Assembly: GCA_022113835.1 (NCBI GenBank)
Contig: JAILWY010000001.1
Span: 2,790,001-2,854,000, forward strand
DNA length: 64,000 nucleotides
Source: Atopsyche davidsoni
Taxonomy: Eukaryota; Arthropoda; Insecta; Trichoptera; Hydrobiosidae
Reading direction: 5' to 3'
The notes under the pieces are model-generated. The model was not told where the DNA came from. It did no database searches and worked only from the letters and a program-made list of their open reading frames with translations. The position numbers and the translations under genes were made by a program. Positions 9,555-21,517 of the stretch are shown piece by piece (the stretch's first letter is position 1; each line of letters begins with the position of its first letter).

Positions 9555-9923
9555 GTGTGTTTCAATATTTTATTTTATGCAGTAAAAAAAATCATGACCA
9601 TTGACGAGACCAAAACCCGAAAATTCCTTTATTCGCTCTTAAGGAGATTACGTATCAAAACTTTGCCCCCCGACGTAACCTTTTCAGATAATCTCACCAG
9701 AAAGTCTCGGCTCTTCATGAGACTTCTCCCGAAGAGAACTTCGCGTCTCAAACCAGAATATCTGTATTTTTTCAACGCTCGTCCCACGAAGGGTCGAGGG
9801 TGCGCCCAACAGGTGGGCATCCGAGGCTTGATTTATCGTCGTTTTCTATGTTTACACAGTCCAGTAATTATGGAGTTATTAAAACTATTGATTATTTATG
9901 GTAAATTGATTAGTTTTACTTAA
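9555..9923 (+). other. Open frame, 122 codons, coding status doubtful
   Basis: The frame rests on a GC-richer patch (9600-9840) in AT-rich DNA. The middle reads like a basic protein (SLLRRLRIKTLPPDVTFSDN), but the minus strand is also open for 63 codons, and I see no splice or promoter partner. I recognise no domain. It could be a conserved non-coding block, an exon or chance. Confidence 0.15.
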
Positions 9924-10499
9924 TGGCCGTAAAATTATTTGTCTATAATTTGAATGATGCGATGATTAAATATTTTGATTTATTTTTTAGCGTGAAATGG
10001 CGAAAAACTGTGACCAAATTTTCAATAAATCAAATGTGCCAAATAAGCGCAATTGACAATTATTACTTATTAACTATTTCTAGTACATACTAGTTTTATA
10101 TAAATGCAAAATTATTGTGAAGAAACTAAAATGCGTATGCGAAGATTGCGTATGCGTAGATTTATAGTGACAAATTTCAAAACATAAAACAAGTATTCTT
10201 AGTTCTTTTTTTTTATTTTGTGCCTTGCATCCGAATTAAATTTATATAATTATATTATTCCTTCGTTGCAGATTATTGATATTTTTTTAAAATATACTTT
10301 TCATGTCAAGTACTTGATGTAGACAATTTTTTTGAAAGTCTGCAGATTACCGTAATTATCTCACTCTGTTGGTATTGTTCATCATCAACATACTTGCTTA
10401 ATTTTATATTTACAAAGTATCCATATGGTTCTCGGTGTACTGGTGTTTTGTATTTCTGGGGTCAGGTGCTTGATTCCTGAAGTTTTATTATAACCTTCC

Positions 10500-10770
10500 A
10501 CGATGAGGCAGGGCCGCAACCCTTTGGAGGGAGAGGGTGGTTTTTTATTCGGTCTTGGTAGCCGGCGATGCAAGCCGATTTTTTGTCCGTACCCTTTGGG
10601 CTCGCGCACAAAAAATGCTCGTGGAATTCGTTTTTTCGCCGTCCGCCATCTTGGAGCAAGAGGGACGGGACCTCCCCTCGCCTCACTCTTCCCACTCTTC
10701 CCACTCTGCCCGTGCGCGATGTCCGCTTCGACCATTGAAACTATAAAGCCGGAGACGTACAATTTTCTTT
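10500..10770. promoter_or_regulatory. GC-rich block with YY1-like site
   Basis: Composition shifts to GC-rich, with gccgtccgccatcttgg (about 10640) resembling a YY1 promoter element and gcaaccctttgg at 10516, a motif repeated elsewhere in the window. Open frames on both strands (up to 132 codons on minus) overlap and are unconvincing. Flanks at 9930-10490 and 10780-11450 show nothing else. Confidence 0.3.
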
Positions 10771-11454
10771 GAAAACTTGACAAATTATAATCAATAAATA
10801 CAAAAATTAAATATATTTCACACTAGATTCTGATAAGCAATAACCACTCAGTTTGATCTTTAATAAATACATTTTTTAATGTGCGATGCTGAGGTTCTTT
10901 CACTTATTGTTGCGTCGCCTGTTCTAAGTGATGAGGCATTGGAAGGGGGTTTATGTGAGTCGATAATTCTTGAAACATCTGAACCATTCAAGTGAAATCG
11001 ATTGTCCCCATCACTAGTGATTATAGCGATATCTAGAGGTGCTATGTGTATGTTCGAAGAGAGCAGCGCGCCTTGGCCGGGAGTGTTGCCCTGCGACATT
11101 CTACCCGCTCTGACAACACTGACTTTTTATGCGTCCATGGGGTTCATTTTTTTTTAGATTTTATTTCTTCGTTGCTCGCTATAAAATTTCTTTCGAATCC
11201 AGCTTTACGATGCGCGTTTTTTGAGTTCTCGGTATAAACTATTTTTCTAAATTTAATGCCCAAAAGGACTTATGGCAAATGCACGGAAGTACCTTGTTTT
11301 CAGCAACTCTTGTGGACCCTCCAAATATTCCTCTGTCCCTGGAATGACTGTGACTCTTTTAACTCGTGGTTGCTTGATAAAGAATATGTGAATTCAATTC
11401 AAAGTCTTTGTTTTTGAATCGTAATTTTCGTGATTTCTAATTTTAAAAATACAG

Positions 11455-11520
11455 GTGATTCCTGTTGAAGTAGGGATCGAACTCTTGAGCGAGAGTCTCC
11501 GGTCATAATCACTAAGTCAA
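11455..11520 (-). repeat. tRNA-like fragment (SINE or pseudo-tRNA)
   Basis: Minus strand has a B-box-like gagttcgatcccta preceded by ttgactta...gaccgg at roughly A-box distance. No complete cloverleaf can be drawn, so it is a relic. Confidence 0.35.
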
Positions 11521-12168
11521 CTTCGTTATTGAATATTGCAGGCAGTGGGCTAACGATGTCACAGGCACTCAAGAGTGTGACCAAAGTTTCTTTTATTTCA
11601 TTGTTTGTAGCGACGGTGTGATGTACGCGCGAGTACCTCGAGCCCCAGGGTTGCCATGCGGAGAAATTGGCTGCAACAGCCTAGCCAATTCCTGATTGCA
11701 CTCAAATAGCAGTTAACAATTCTTCAAGATGTTCAGCAGACGTACAAATCATATCCACGAGCCCACACACCACCAGAGCATTGTTCATAATTGATAAAAC
11801 TATAAAGAGTCATATAAATAAATTAAATTAATACCTGAAAAAAATATATGTGTTAGTCGTTTACATACTAGCAAATATTGGTTTCGTTTATGATTTTTTT
11901 GCTGCAAAGCGTATATTTCGCACCCCGAGGGATGAATCGTGATTTTGAGATAAATATGCCACTTAACATATCATTAAATCTGCTTTTTTTAATTTTTGAG
12001 TAATATTATGTATCCAGTATCTACAATCAAGCTGAATATTTTATTTATGTTAAAATATATACTCAAAAGATATTTCATTTTATATAAGTTACGTATATTG
12101 AGAGTTCTTGTTTATTAGCTTTTATTATAACACAAATAAGGTTTATCGAGTTCACTTAAAGTATTCAA

Positions 12169-12465
12169 CAGTGGCGTGTAGTGAGGGAATGCAATGTACC
12201 CTAGGCTGAATTGGAATGTGGTTAATTTCTGAAACTAAAGAGCACGACACTGTTTTTTTTAAATCTTTTTTAAAACGTCGGTCTCTAGCTCTGATTATCG
12301 AATATACTATAATATAAATATACAGTTTTATTGGAATGTGTCTAATTTCTGAAACAAAGCTTTTTTATGTTTAAGACATAGGGCAGGGTCTTTAGCTCTT
12401 AATATCAAAATATAAACTCATGCAATGTATAGATATACATTGCATGCCCTTAAGGGACGCCACTC
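12169..12465. mobile_element. hAT-like non-autonomous element
   Basis: Ends CAGTGGCGT...ACGCCACTC are terminal inverted repeats, extended by gcaatgta near both ends. They are flanked by 8-bp duplications gtattcaa/ttattcaa (7 of 8 match, 12161-12168 and 12466-12473), which fits hAT insertion. Inside, two ~130-bp halves repeat each other in tandem (ttggaatgtg...taatttctgaaac). No transposase. Confidence 0.7.
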
Positions 12466-12717
12466 TTATTCAAGATTTAAATTGTTTCATACCGACGAAC
12501 TGACTTCTCCCAGCCCTGCAGCCCCGGCGGAGAATCCTTTAATAGATTCTGCTCACACGCCGCGAGAACAATATGGCATAAATCGTTCCGCCTTCCGCTC
12601 ATATTTCTCGGATATAATAATAAAGTCTTAATTACATCCGCGACACAGAAGAGGCGGCGTCTGCTCCGAGCGAATAAGTCCGCCGCGGGGCGAAACTGTA
12701 CATTCAGCCAAAACGGC

Positions 12718-12800
12718 AACGGGACTCGAACCTGCCATTCTGGCGCGACAGGTGCTCAGCCGACCTGCGCTAACCAGAGGCACACCGAGCTGGCTGCCAG
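12718..12800 (-). repeat. tRNA-derived relic
   Basis: Minus strand carries ggttagcgcaggtcggctga, an A-box-like element, and caggttcgagtcccgttg, a near-canonical B box, with proper spacing. The acceptor stem does not pair well. It is either a SINE head or a pseudo-tRNA. Confidence 0.45.
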
Positions 12801-12829
12801 GACGAAGCTGCTCCCACCAGGCAGATATG

Positions 12830-14820
12830 TCCTGTTGAAAATATACACATTCACAGAATAATCACAATCGAAGCTGACAGCTGTGGTATGCATTTTTATA
12901 GGTTTTAGCAGGTGTTGTTATTAGATAATATAAGATTCTCGATCATCGAGTTGCTCGTTACGTCAAGATACTAAAAACATGTAAGCAGCTCAACACCTGA
13001 TTTGAAATAAAATATATAGCAAATACATTGCCCGAAACTGCCATTTTAAGGCAGATCCAATGAACCGCTCCCATAAAATGTTTGGCTCTGATTATTTTAA
13101 ACCGCTCGCTTACCGACTTCTTCCGCCTGTGGTTTCGTAATCTAAGACAGATATATTTTCAGATTTGCAAAGCGCATATAGTCGAATAAAATTATTGATA
13201 AAATATTATTAATATTTACACAGAAAAGTAATTAAGGGTCGATCTACAAAATATTGCCACAGTATGAAGTTCCCACACCGTTCTCACGGTAAGACACAAG
13301 GACCAATTAATTCTCCCCGCGGGATGATGCGAAACGCATACCTCCCTGAAGGTTATACTTTATTTGATTGTTTTCTAGGGGTAGGTTGCGAGGTTCCCGG
13401 GGTAGTTTGGGACGCATGTCGGGATTGAGACGTTCCGCCGTGATGATTTTTGGCTATATATTTAAATGATAATAGCCAACCTGAATTTTTGGGTCATCAC
13501 GGCGTGAATCGTGGGAGGAAAAAATGCATGAATGACCCGCTGTTACCATAAAGGATTTCTTAGCGTCATTTAAGAATGAATGAAAACTTTATTTCTTTAC
13601 AGATTCTTTTATATATTTACTTCAACTTGCATAAAAACCATTAATATCAAAATAATAATAATTAATGATAAATATATATATATACAATGAAAAATGAAAA
13701 GTTCAGCATTAAATTTGTCTAACGAATGGTTATGAATAAATCAGCCCTTTTCACTGAAACAGATCTATGATGTATACAATATGTATTACACGTGAAACGA
13801 CGAGAAAAAACTTAAACAAAAAATATTTTCGTGACACATGTGTCGCGTTAAAAAAATTGAACCTACACCTCCACTGCTATCGCGGCAAGATTCTCTTACC
13901 GATTGGCCTTCTGTGGCACTAAATAAATTACAAGAAGCATAAAATTTCAAGTTGAAAACTGTGCAATCAGTTGCAAACTAAATTACTCGTATTAGAGCAA
14001 TTTTACAACAAGTGCATGCATTGCATGTCGTCTACTTGTGTCTACTCATTACGTTCTTAAATCAGAAATACACACAGAACAAACATACAAGAATTACCGA
14101 ATCATCAATCAACGTCTATTTATAGCGTGGCTGGAAATAAGATCTGACAGTTTGTTTAATTCGAGCGACTGTTTAATGATGCTTAATTCGGCTCCAATGG
14201 TACTAGAACATACCTAGCATGGTACCAACTTCGCTCCAGATACATCTTGGGCATGACTCATGAACTTTGAACACTACCTACTTCGCTTCTTCAGACATTT
14301 CGATGTATTTGTTGCAAGCATAATCTATCTTTTGTATATATTTCACGAAGGAGATATATCCATCCACACATAAAAGTAGAAGCTAAGGTTAGAAGGTCGA
14401 AAGCAGAAAGCTGATGTGATGATTTCATCCTTTCAATTTCTTAAACGATTTATATCTAATACTATTAAAAAAAATTCATAAATCTTACAAACTCATTACC
14501 TCATCTGTATTCGAGGGCATTGTTGACAATTGAGCATGTTAGATGTTTTAAAATTACTATACTTTTAATATTATTCTTTCGATTTATAAAGTCGCAGCCA
14601 AAAACCTCTGAAGTTATTTACACAGTGGAATACTAATGCCATTTTAGAAGTTCGGAGAAACCTTTTTTTTGTATATAGACGGCTAGCTGCAAAAAAATGG
14701 CCTACCGTTTTCATCATCATCGTGCAATATTTGTTTATTGAATCAGTGATTTATGACGGAATACTTGTTTTGTGCAAACTGCGATAACAACACTTCGTGA
14801 ATACCGGCACACAAATTTTT
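12830..14820. other. AT-rich unique DNA with minor relics
   Basis: Mostly unassigned. 13310-13520 is a GC-richer unique patch. 13790-13850 begins tacacgtgaaacgacgag, an end also seen near 30783 and 40000. 13850-13925 (minus) is a tRNA-like relic with gtgtaggttcaa as its B box. No ORF of note. Confidence 0.4.
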
Positions 14821-14821
14821 A

Positions 14822-14935
14822 ACAATAAAAACCACCAACAGAATGGTAATTAGCGAATAGCGTCCCTTTTTTACGCAAAAGAGAACCCAACCATTCGATT
14901 GTCATTTGAGTCGCAACGTGTGTAGTTTGCTTCAA
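14822..14935. mobile_element. Family E TIR element, damaged left end
   Basis: The right terminus gagtcgcaacgtgtgtag, preceded by gattgtcatt, is the inverse of the E left end (tacacacgctgcgac...aaccgaacggtaatt). A left subterminal piece (gaatggtaattagcgaatag) is kept, but the outermost TIR is lost. Confidence 0.55.
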
Positions 14936-14939
14936 TGTT

Positions 14940-15525
14940 AATTGCTTATGTGGGTATTCACAGTATAGCAATACGACCTTATCCATAGCCGCGGAGTTGA
15001 AGGAGTCGTGAATGACTGATTAAAAATGTGTAGACATGTTGGCATTTGAATCTATTCACCATCGAGTCACTCGCACGAATTGGAAACAGGTTGGAAATCG
15101 CACACGAAAGGGAAAGGTCACTCACGCAGGTAATGCTGCCTGACGTGCAAATTGAAATTTGCTAGTAGCAACGTTGAGTTTAATTTAATTAAAATAACGA
15201 CTCGATGTATACATTCTTCTAATATAAACAGTAATTTATGTTCTGTTTGTTTTAAATGTGATTAGTCAAAGTTCGTTTGGTTGTGGTGACTTGCATAAAA
15301 ATGCTTCATATGTGTGTCGATATTTGGTCACCGAGGTCCTGTGGCTCGGTGAAAGAATCGAGAACTGATGCTGACACTATTATTCGAGTAAAAAAGATAC
15401 ACACCATCTTCGCAGACAAACCAATTCTCAAAATCTACAATACCGCAGAGATTTGTACAATGATGTAAAGCAGTGGCGCGCAGTTTTAACGATTAACTTA
15501 TTTGAAACTTTATGTGGAAAGGATC
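14940..15525. other. Unassigned unique sequence
   Basis: Mixed-composition DNA. Near 15470 there is cagtggcgcgc, which may be an orphan hAT-type end. Nothing else supportable. Confidence 0.3.
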
Positions 15526-15529
15526 GGTA

Positions 15530-15770
15530 TAAGTCTGTTGCAGAAAGATTATCAGATCTAAACGCCATAGCTTTGTAAGGAAAGGATTATATAATAATGC
15601 TATTGGGCAGCAGCTTTTCCTTCCAATATAAAACTGCGGTGTAAAAGGACCCGGGGACCCACTACACACTACACTATTTTCCCCTTAGAAAACCATAAAA
15701 ACTGGCTCAGCATGAGTATATGCTCAGTGAGATGGTCGCCAACTTCCTCTGACGAAAGGCACCCAATGAA
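15530..15770 (+). repeat. R1 repeat copy
   Basis: Runs from a degraded ctgttgcagaaagattatcag start through aagctttg-type sequence, gggcagcag, ccaatataaaactgcggtgt, ggacccggggacccactaca and ttttccccttagaaaacca, to gagtatatgctcagtgagat and cgccaacttcctctgac. It gives a good view of the R1 3' end. Confidence 0.8.
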
Positions 15771-15840
15771 GTATGAGGATAATGAAAATTATTGGTAGTA
15801 TCACCAAAATCATTTAGTTATATTTTAGAGTAGTGATTGA

Positions 15841-16230
15841 ATGGTTGTATGGACCGCAAGCCACTGTCATATAGCCACCTCACTGCTTGCCCGTGGCTTG
15901 CTGGGAGTATCGACAGTCGCATGTCAACAAGGGGGCACGCGAGCTCCACCTCGCGTGTCGCCTGTCTCCAGTTCCAGTCAACAGTCTCTGCAAATCACGG
16001 CAGTCAATTATGATAGACCCAATTTGCATGCATTTGCGGAAAGTGCATGGAGAGCCATCGATTGCATTCCCTTTTGACAGCCAACCGGACGCATTGTACA
16101 GGAATAATAGCAAACGTGTGCCACGTTTGAGAAGATACGCTGCCACTGCAAGGGTTTTAATAAAATTATTTGCCATATCAATGCATATTGTACACGTTTT
16201 TGGGTCAAGACTTTTATGGAAATAATACAT
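15841..16230. other. GC-moderate block open on both strands
   Basis: Both strands have frames over 110 codons across 15880-16230. That usually means a GC-richer non-coding segment. No domain or splice signal persuades me of a gene. Confidence 0.25.
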
Positions 16231-16439
16231 TAAATAAGCAATTAGGCTATTTAATGCTATTTCATAAAGGGTGCAAATCAGTTTATTAAAGAAAAGATTA
16301 TTACTTTGTAGTGAAGTAAGTAGTCATTAAATAAATGCAGGGGTGATTATTGTATTGTACTTTCTTTCTTTGTTTGTTATATTTTGTTTTGAATGTCTGT
16401 CTTTGTTATCTAGTTCTTAGTTATTTATTCAATGTATTC

Positions 16440-16700
16440 ATTAACTCATGCAGAAAAAGGGTTTTTTCTGATATTTTCCCTACATGACACAATAATGAAA
16501 ATAAAGAAATTGGGGATATCACACACCATACTACAACTTTGGCCATACGAACTATTGTAAATTTACCTAATGTGAAATAAATAATGTTGAAATTTAATTT
16601 AATTTTTCTTTATGTTGATAACATAATACACGTACGCTACCACCTAAGCCACTCCTTGTAAGCCTCACAACCTGCGCGCAGGATCAGGGGGGTCAGGCAT
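16440..16700 (-). repeat. Inverted-pair repeat H, left copy
   Basis: Shares, in opposite orientation to 17800-17990, the pieces ggtaaatttacaata, atggtgtgtg, cctgatcctgcgcgcagg and cttaggtggtagcgtac. Shorter pieces recur at 24430-24510 and 26580-26660. The family is unknown. Confidence 0.65.
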
Positions 16701-16985
16701 TGTAAATTTACCATAAGAAGAATAAGGAATCTTGAAATATAATTTTATACAGGTACTTATGCAGTCCATATAAGTTGTTTTTATTATTAGGCTCTGTTTT
16801 TTTTTTACTTCCCGCAAACGGACCATTACAGACTTAGATTAATTTTTGCAAAATAAATAAAATAATTACGCAATTACCGAGTGTCCGTTTTGTTGGATAA
16901 TTTGGCCAATTATGCACGCCAGAGACCACTTCCTAGACCTGCCGAGGCGGAAAGCGGCCGCCGAGGAGCAGGCGCCCCGCGAGCC

Positions 16986-17090
16986 CCCCGGCCCCCTGCC
17001 CCCCTGCCCCCCTGCCCCCCTGGCCCCCTGGCCCCCTGGCCCCCTGGCCCCCTGGCCCCCTGGCCCCCTGGTCCCCTGGTCCCCTGGTCC
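16986..17090. repeat. 9-bp G/C minisatellite
   Basis: Tandem ccccctggc units, seven or more, grading into ccccctgc on the left and cccctggt on the right. Such an array is prone to length change. Confidence 0.85.
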
Positions 17091-17220
17091 CCGAGCCTAT
17101 CGAGCCCCCCGGCGCGTGCGCGGATGCTCGCCAATGCAAAAGTTCGCGAGTCCGCGCGAGCCGCCATTGGCCAGGCCGCCCCTCCCGCCCGGCAATTCGC
17201 GAGTTAATCTCCTCTGCCCG

Positions 17221-17234
17221 GTCTCCATGGCAAC
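17221..17234 (-). promoter_or_regulatory. RFX X-box-like site
   Basis: Minus strand reads GTTGCCATGGAGAC, close to the palindromic RFX consensus GTTGCCATGGCAAC. RFX factors drive ciliary genes in animals. The match sits in the CpG island next to a CCAAT-type box. Confidence 0.4.
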
Positions 17235-17799
17235 GCATAAACAAAACCACAAAAACAAAAACAACCAAACGCATCGTTTTTTCAAATCATCGTAAACGTG
17301 CACCTACACGTGATTATTATATATTTTTTTATTTTGGACCGAGCCGGGGTTTTTTTGAGGGGAGAGGGACGCGGAGAACCTGTTCGGCCGGGAGGAGGAG
17401 CGGAGGCTGGGGGTACGGTGGGTGGAGCTGTTTCCGTGGGGTTATTGATCGTCGGGCCGTCGCGTTTGTTTCTCGCGAGCGCTCTGCGCGCGGTCGGACA
17501 TTGCCTTATAAGGATTTAGCGACTCGCGAATTAGTTTGGCGGTGTCTGGCCGCGGCCATTGGGCGAGCTCGCGGCCGGCGGAGTGGGGCATGATTGCCGA
17601 CGTGTATGTTTTCGTTTTCCACACAATATTGTACTGAATGAGATAAAATTCTTGAAAAAATATATATAAATATTACACTCTCATATTTTTAATGCACATT
17701 TGTCATAATATATGCAGAATTATTCGTTGGATACGGCGATTTACGCAGATGTTTTATTTGACTGCATATCTTGAAATTGCTTCAAGATTATTTATTTTC

Positions 17800-17990
17800 T
17801 TCATTAGGTAAATTTACAATAGGCTATGGTTGTATAATATGGTGTGTGGCTATCCCCTGATACTGCACGCAGGTTTTAATGCTTAGGTGGTAGCGTACAT
17901 GTATTTATTTATTTTATTTATTGTGTTACATAGGAAAAATATGTGAAAAAACTCTTTAATTGTTGCAGGTAGATAAACTCAACATATATA
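17800..17990 (+). repeat. Inverted-pair repeat H, right copy
   Basis: Matching arm to 16440-16700, with the same block order in opposite orientation. The CpG island at 16880-17620 lies between the two copies. Confidence 0.65.
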
Positions 17991-19250
17991 AGTTCTTTGC
18001 AATACTCGTTGCATTTCATATGTGAATAAATATAAATATAAAGAATGCACTATTTATTTATTTAGTAAGACTCAATGAGGAATTATTTAAGGTTAGGTGA
18101 TAATTTTTGTAAAATATTTGCTTCACAGATATACGACTAAGATAAAAAACTGTTAAAAATCACAGTTCGGATACTCAAGTATATAATCCGGACAAATTAA
18201 AAGTATTTGATACTTTTATTTATACTATGAAATGAAATATAAAATTTATTCGATCACAGCTGGATTATTTCAACAATTCGTTAGAAAAAAGTCGGCTATC
18301 AAAATAAGTCGATTATCCCCATCACTAGTGGGTACGTATCTTGGTAGGTAATGTCGATAATGATTTTCGTATAAAAAGCCAATGCGCTATCGAGCAGTGC
18401 AGGCCAGCTCTAACCGCAACTCCTAACATGTTATATTATTCAAATTATCAGTAGAAAGTCAACCGGATTCGGCAAAATATGTTACTGCTACGAATTTCGA
18501 AACAGTGATAAAATTAATTGCACCGCGGCGCCTGTTTTACAAGAGACGGTCATTTTTTTATCGTAAAAAAAATAAACCACTTAATTTTATTTTAAATAAA
18601 TAATTATTTCACTATGCTTTATGTGGTCTAAGACTCTTGGGGTCGTGCACAAATAGTGCAATTTATTAAATAAAAAGCTGTATTCTAGTGATTGCGCCAT
18701 TAATGTTGGCCCTCCAAATTTATGTGTTCCGGGATTTCCATGGTTATTTGGCAAAAAATATTGTTGAATTTGTAGTCTTTGCAAGCGAGATTCTGTGATT
18801 TGTTTATAAGCAGGCAAATCTAAAAACTTAGCATGTCTTAGTTTGCCTTTTTAAAATGATTGAATGATTGAGACACCAAAGATTAGAGAATCTAATCAAG
18901 GGCACAACTTTTTACTGTGTTCGTATTGTTACATCTCTAGTATATGTATTGTTGTATATAGTGAGAAATTATAGAGAAGTTGTATTGTCAAATGTTTTGC
19001 TTCATATGATACATTCAATTTTAAAAAAACCTATTCATCCTTACGTATTCATCAATCAAACGTATTTACCATCACATATTGTGTCTTACTATATTTTTGC
19101 GTTCAAAATAACACTTTTACTAGTAGATAGATTTTATTGTGATTTTTAGAGACTGCGAACTTCACCATTACTAGTCTATATTGTGTATTAAATATTTTGG
19201 TGAAGATCGTCTCACAGGAAGTACGATTTTGCCTTTACAGGTTTTATTGA
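17991..19250. other. AT-rich DNA with one TATA-like site
   Basis: tataaaaag at 18370 is followed 26 bp later by gagcagtgc, faintly like a TATA/initiator pair, with no ORF behind it. A 93-codon AT-rich frame at 18868-19149 looks like chance. Nothing else. Confidence 0.25.
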
Positions 19251-19380
19251 ATGCACCGGCCATGTAAGCTTGGGGATGTGGGTTCAAATCCCACACAAAT
19301 CACGATGATACTTTTCTGAGAGTTTCTTTAATCAATTTTCAATATTTGAAAAAATGTACTTAATCATTATCAATTAAATA
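19251..19380 (+). repeat. tRNA-Thr-type SINE, 5'-truncated
   Basis: Begins at atgcaccggccatgtaag in the anticodon arm and keeps the T arm (gtgggttcaaatcccac), the aaatcacgatgata junction and the SINE body. It shares the aaaaaatgtacttaatcatt tail variant with 42105. Confidence 0.8.
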
Positions 19381-19423
19381 TTTTTAATAGAAAGTATGTG
19401 GTAAATTCCAAATAAACTGATAT

Positions 19424-19556
19424 ATGTGATTTTCAATATATTTTTTTTGTATGACTAGTTTCACCAACCTTATTGTTGGCATTTTCAATACCTCTCTCAC
19501 CAACGACAGGGGTTGGAGAAACTTGTCACACAAAAAATAAATATTGAAAATCACAA
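19424..19556. mobile_element. Foldback element of the 'D' type
   Basis: Ends gtgattttcaatat and atattgaaaatcac are inverted. The core has ttcaccaaccttattgttgg and ctcaccaacgacaggggttg, two imperfect hairpins. A similar core occurs at 21400 and 51500. Confidence 0.5.
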
Positions 19557-19574
19557 ATATTAATTTTATTCGAA

Positions 19575-21350
19575 TGAAAAATAACAGCCAAGATTGCGCA
19601 AATATGACAGACGGCGTGGTAGAATTGGATAAGCGCCGAGCTCGCGTGTGACGGCGACCAGCCGCGCCGCCCGATAATGAAACGAATATTATTCACTCTG
19701 CACGTGTGTGGGTTGGTATCAAATGCGCACGACGAATGCGCGTCGGTTTATTTGCATAGGACGCATGGACGCGCCCGTGTGTGTGTGTAGAGCTGCAGCC
19801 ATGTGAGATGATCATTGAAAATTGAAAATTTATTTAAAAATAAAAAGTTTCAGATTCAAGTTGAAAATAAGGATTTTGTCACACGTTGTTTTCGTTTATT
19901 TAAATTTACTGCCGAATGAGCCATACATAGTAAAAAATAGATTACAATAAATTTTCGAAATTGAAGCTTTATAGTCTGATAGTGGAACAAGTGTCAAATA
20001 ATTGACCCACGTGAATATAATAAGTAAATTAAAATAATATGAAATAACGTATATAAAAAGATTGAAGAAATGTCACTAAGATAAACCTCGAAAAAATACT
20101 GATTGGAAAATAAAAGTGTAAACCCTGAAACCGGTCATAGATTGATAAATACAGTAATTTAGCTTCTAACTTCCTTTACAGGTTATAATAAAAGTTTTTA
20201 TTAAATCTATTATTTACAAGTTAGGGGTCATAAGTTAAGATCAGCAAAAAAATAGAAAGAATAAGAAGAAATCATAAAATTATACAATTTATTCCGTCTT
20301 CAGTATTTGATTTTTTGTATGTAGACGACAATTACAGAGCACTTGCATTATATATATTATATTATATATTCTTAGAAATATAGAATCGACTGTATATACT
20401 GTTTTTTTAATAAAGGTTTCAACTTTTCATAGTAATAACTATCACCTAAATTCACATAAAAACTGCACACAGATCGTTTTGTATGACTCCACGTCTAGAA
20501 ACTACGAATGCGAGAGTGTGCGTAAAAATAGGCACGTGTACGCTCACGCACGCATTGGTGTTGAAGTTGTTACCAAAAATGTATATTTTATGTGACTATT
20601 GACATTTGGTATCTTTGATAATCTGGAAATAACAGAAAAAATGTCAATAAACTAGGATTACGTGTTGCACATCTGACGTAACTCCGCCATACTGGAATAC
20701 GTACCCACCGATGTGGCAACCAGAATTAGCAGCTGATAGCGGCTTGGTTAAAAAATAATCATGTGAAACGTTGCCGGTAGCCGGAAAAAATAATGATTAA
20801 AATTATTAAATGTTATGCCACTGCCGCGTACACTCACACACACACTTATCAGCATTGAAAGTGCGTTGATATTGCATTCTCAGAAACTACAATGAGCAAA
20901 AAACACATTTAATCTTCTACTTATAGTAAAAGTAAAATTACTTTTTGGACTTATGAATCGGTTTATTTTTTATTAAGAATGTATATGTTATGCACTGTTC
21001 GAATCCCATGCGATTATAGTGCATGACATAACACGGTAAAATATATTACATGGACATGGAAGGTTGGGGTTTGATTAGGTAAAAATTGTTATAAGTTTTA
21101 TATGATAGATCGACGATAAGCTTAGTATAGCCTATGTTGCAAATATCGGGCATCGAATTGAAATTGTTAGGTTTATTAGAGAGAAAGTAAAATATTTAAA
21201 TAATTTTAGAGAGGTCATCTTTTTACGAATAAATATTTGCCACATTTCATAAATATTACATTATATTATTGTGAAAGTTTTTCTTCAAAGGTAGTCCTAT
21301 AATATTTTTTTTCACTGAGTTTAAATACCCTAAATATGAGAATTTTAAAT
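19575..21350. other. AT-rich DNA with a GC-rich islet
   Basis: 19610-19790 is a CpG-rich patch with a (gt)n run. 20455-20540 and 20690-20760 are mildly GC-rich. I see no gene or repeat. Confidence 0.35.
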
Positions 21351-21360
21351 AATATTTTAA

Positions 21361-21517
21361 ATAAAATACTTGAGTGATTTTTCCACATGATAATTTTTAT
21401 TGATGACCGGTTTCGCCAATCTTTCACGTTGGCATTATCAAACTGAGTGAGAATGTATATAATAACAATTATAAATTTTTATATTATTATGTGGAATAAT
21501 CACTCGAGTATTTTATG
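21361..21517. mobile_element. D-type foldback MITE
   Basis: ataaaatacttgagtgattt at the left and ataatcactcgagtatttta at the right are inverted, enclosing gaccggtttcgccaatc and cgttggcattatc. The hairpin at 30277-30346 is a compact relative with the same ends. 21518-22120 beyond it holds only a stray R1 end (about 21790-21840). Confidence 0.6.

Larger units (their letters stand above)
16880..17620. promoter_or_regulatory. CpG island, likely promoter
   Basis: About 740 bp of GC/CpG-rich sequence with CCAAT-type boxes in gccattggccagg (about 17162) and ggccattgggcgagc (about 17554), an Sp1-like gccgcccctcccgcc (about 17177) and an X-box-like site at 17221-17234. Two CCAAT-type sites about 390 bp apart would suit a bidirectional promoter. 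No coding exon is recognisable on either side. Confidence 0.5.

Noticed and set aside
10385..10783. 132-codon minus-strand ORF
   Set aside because: Overlaps a GC-rich islet open on both strands; no recognisable family and AT-rich tail codons.
15841..16230. Overlapping 116- and 112-codon frames
   Set aside because: Both strands are open at once, a sign of base composition and not of coding.
18370..18400. TATA/initiator core promoter
   Set aside because: TATA to initiator spacing is short (26 bp), there is no GC islet and no ORF or exon downstream.
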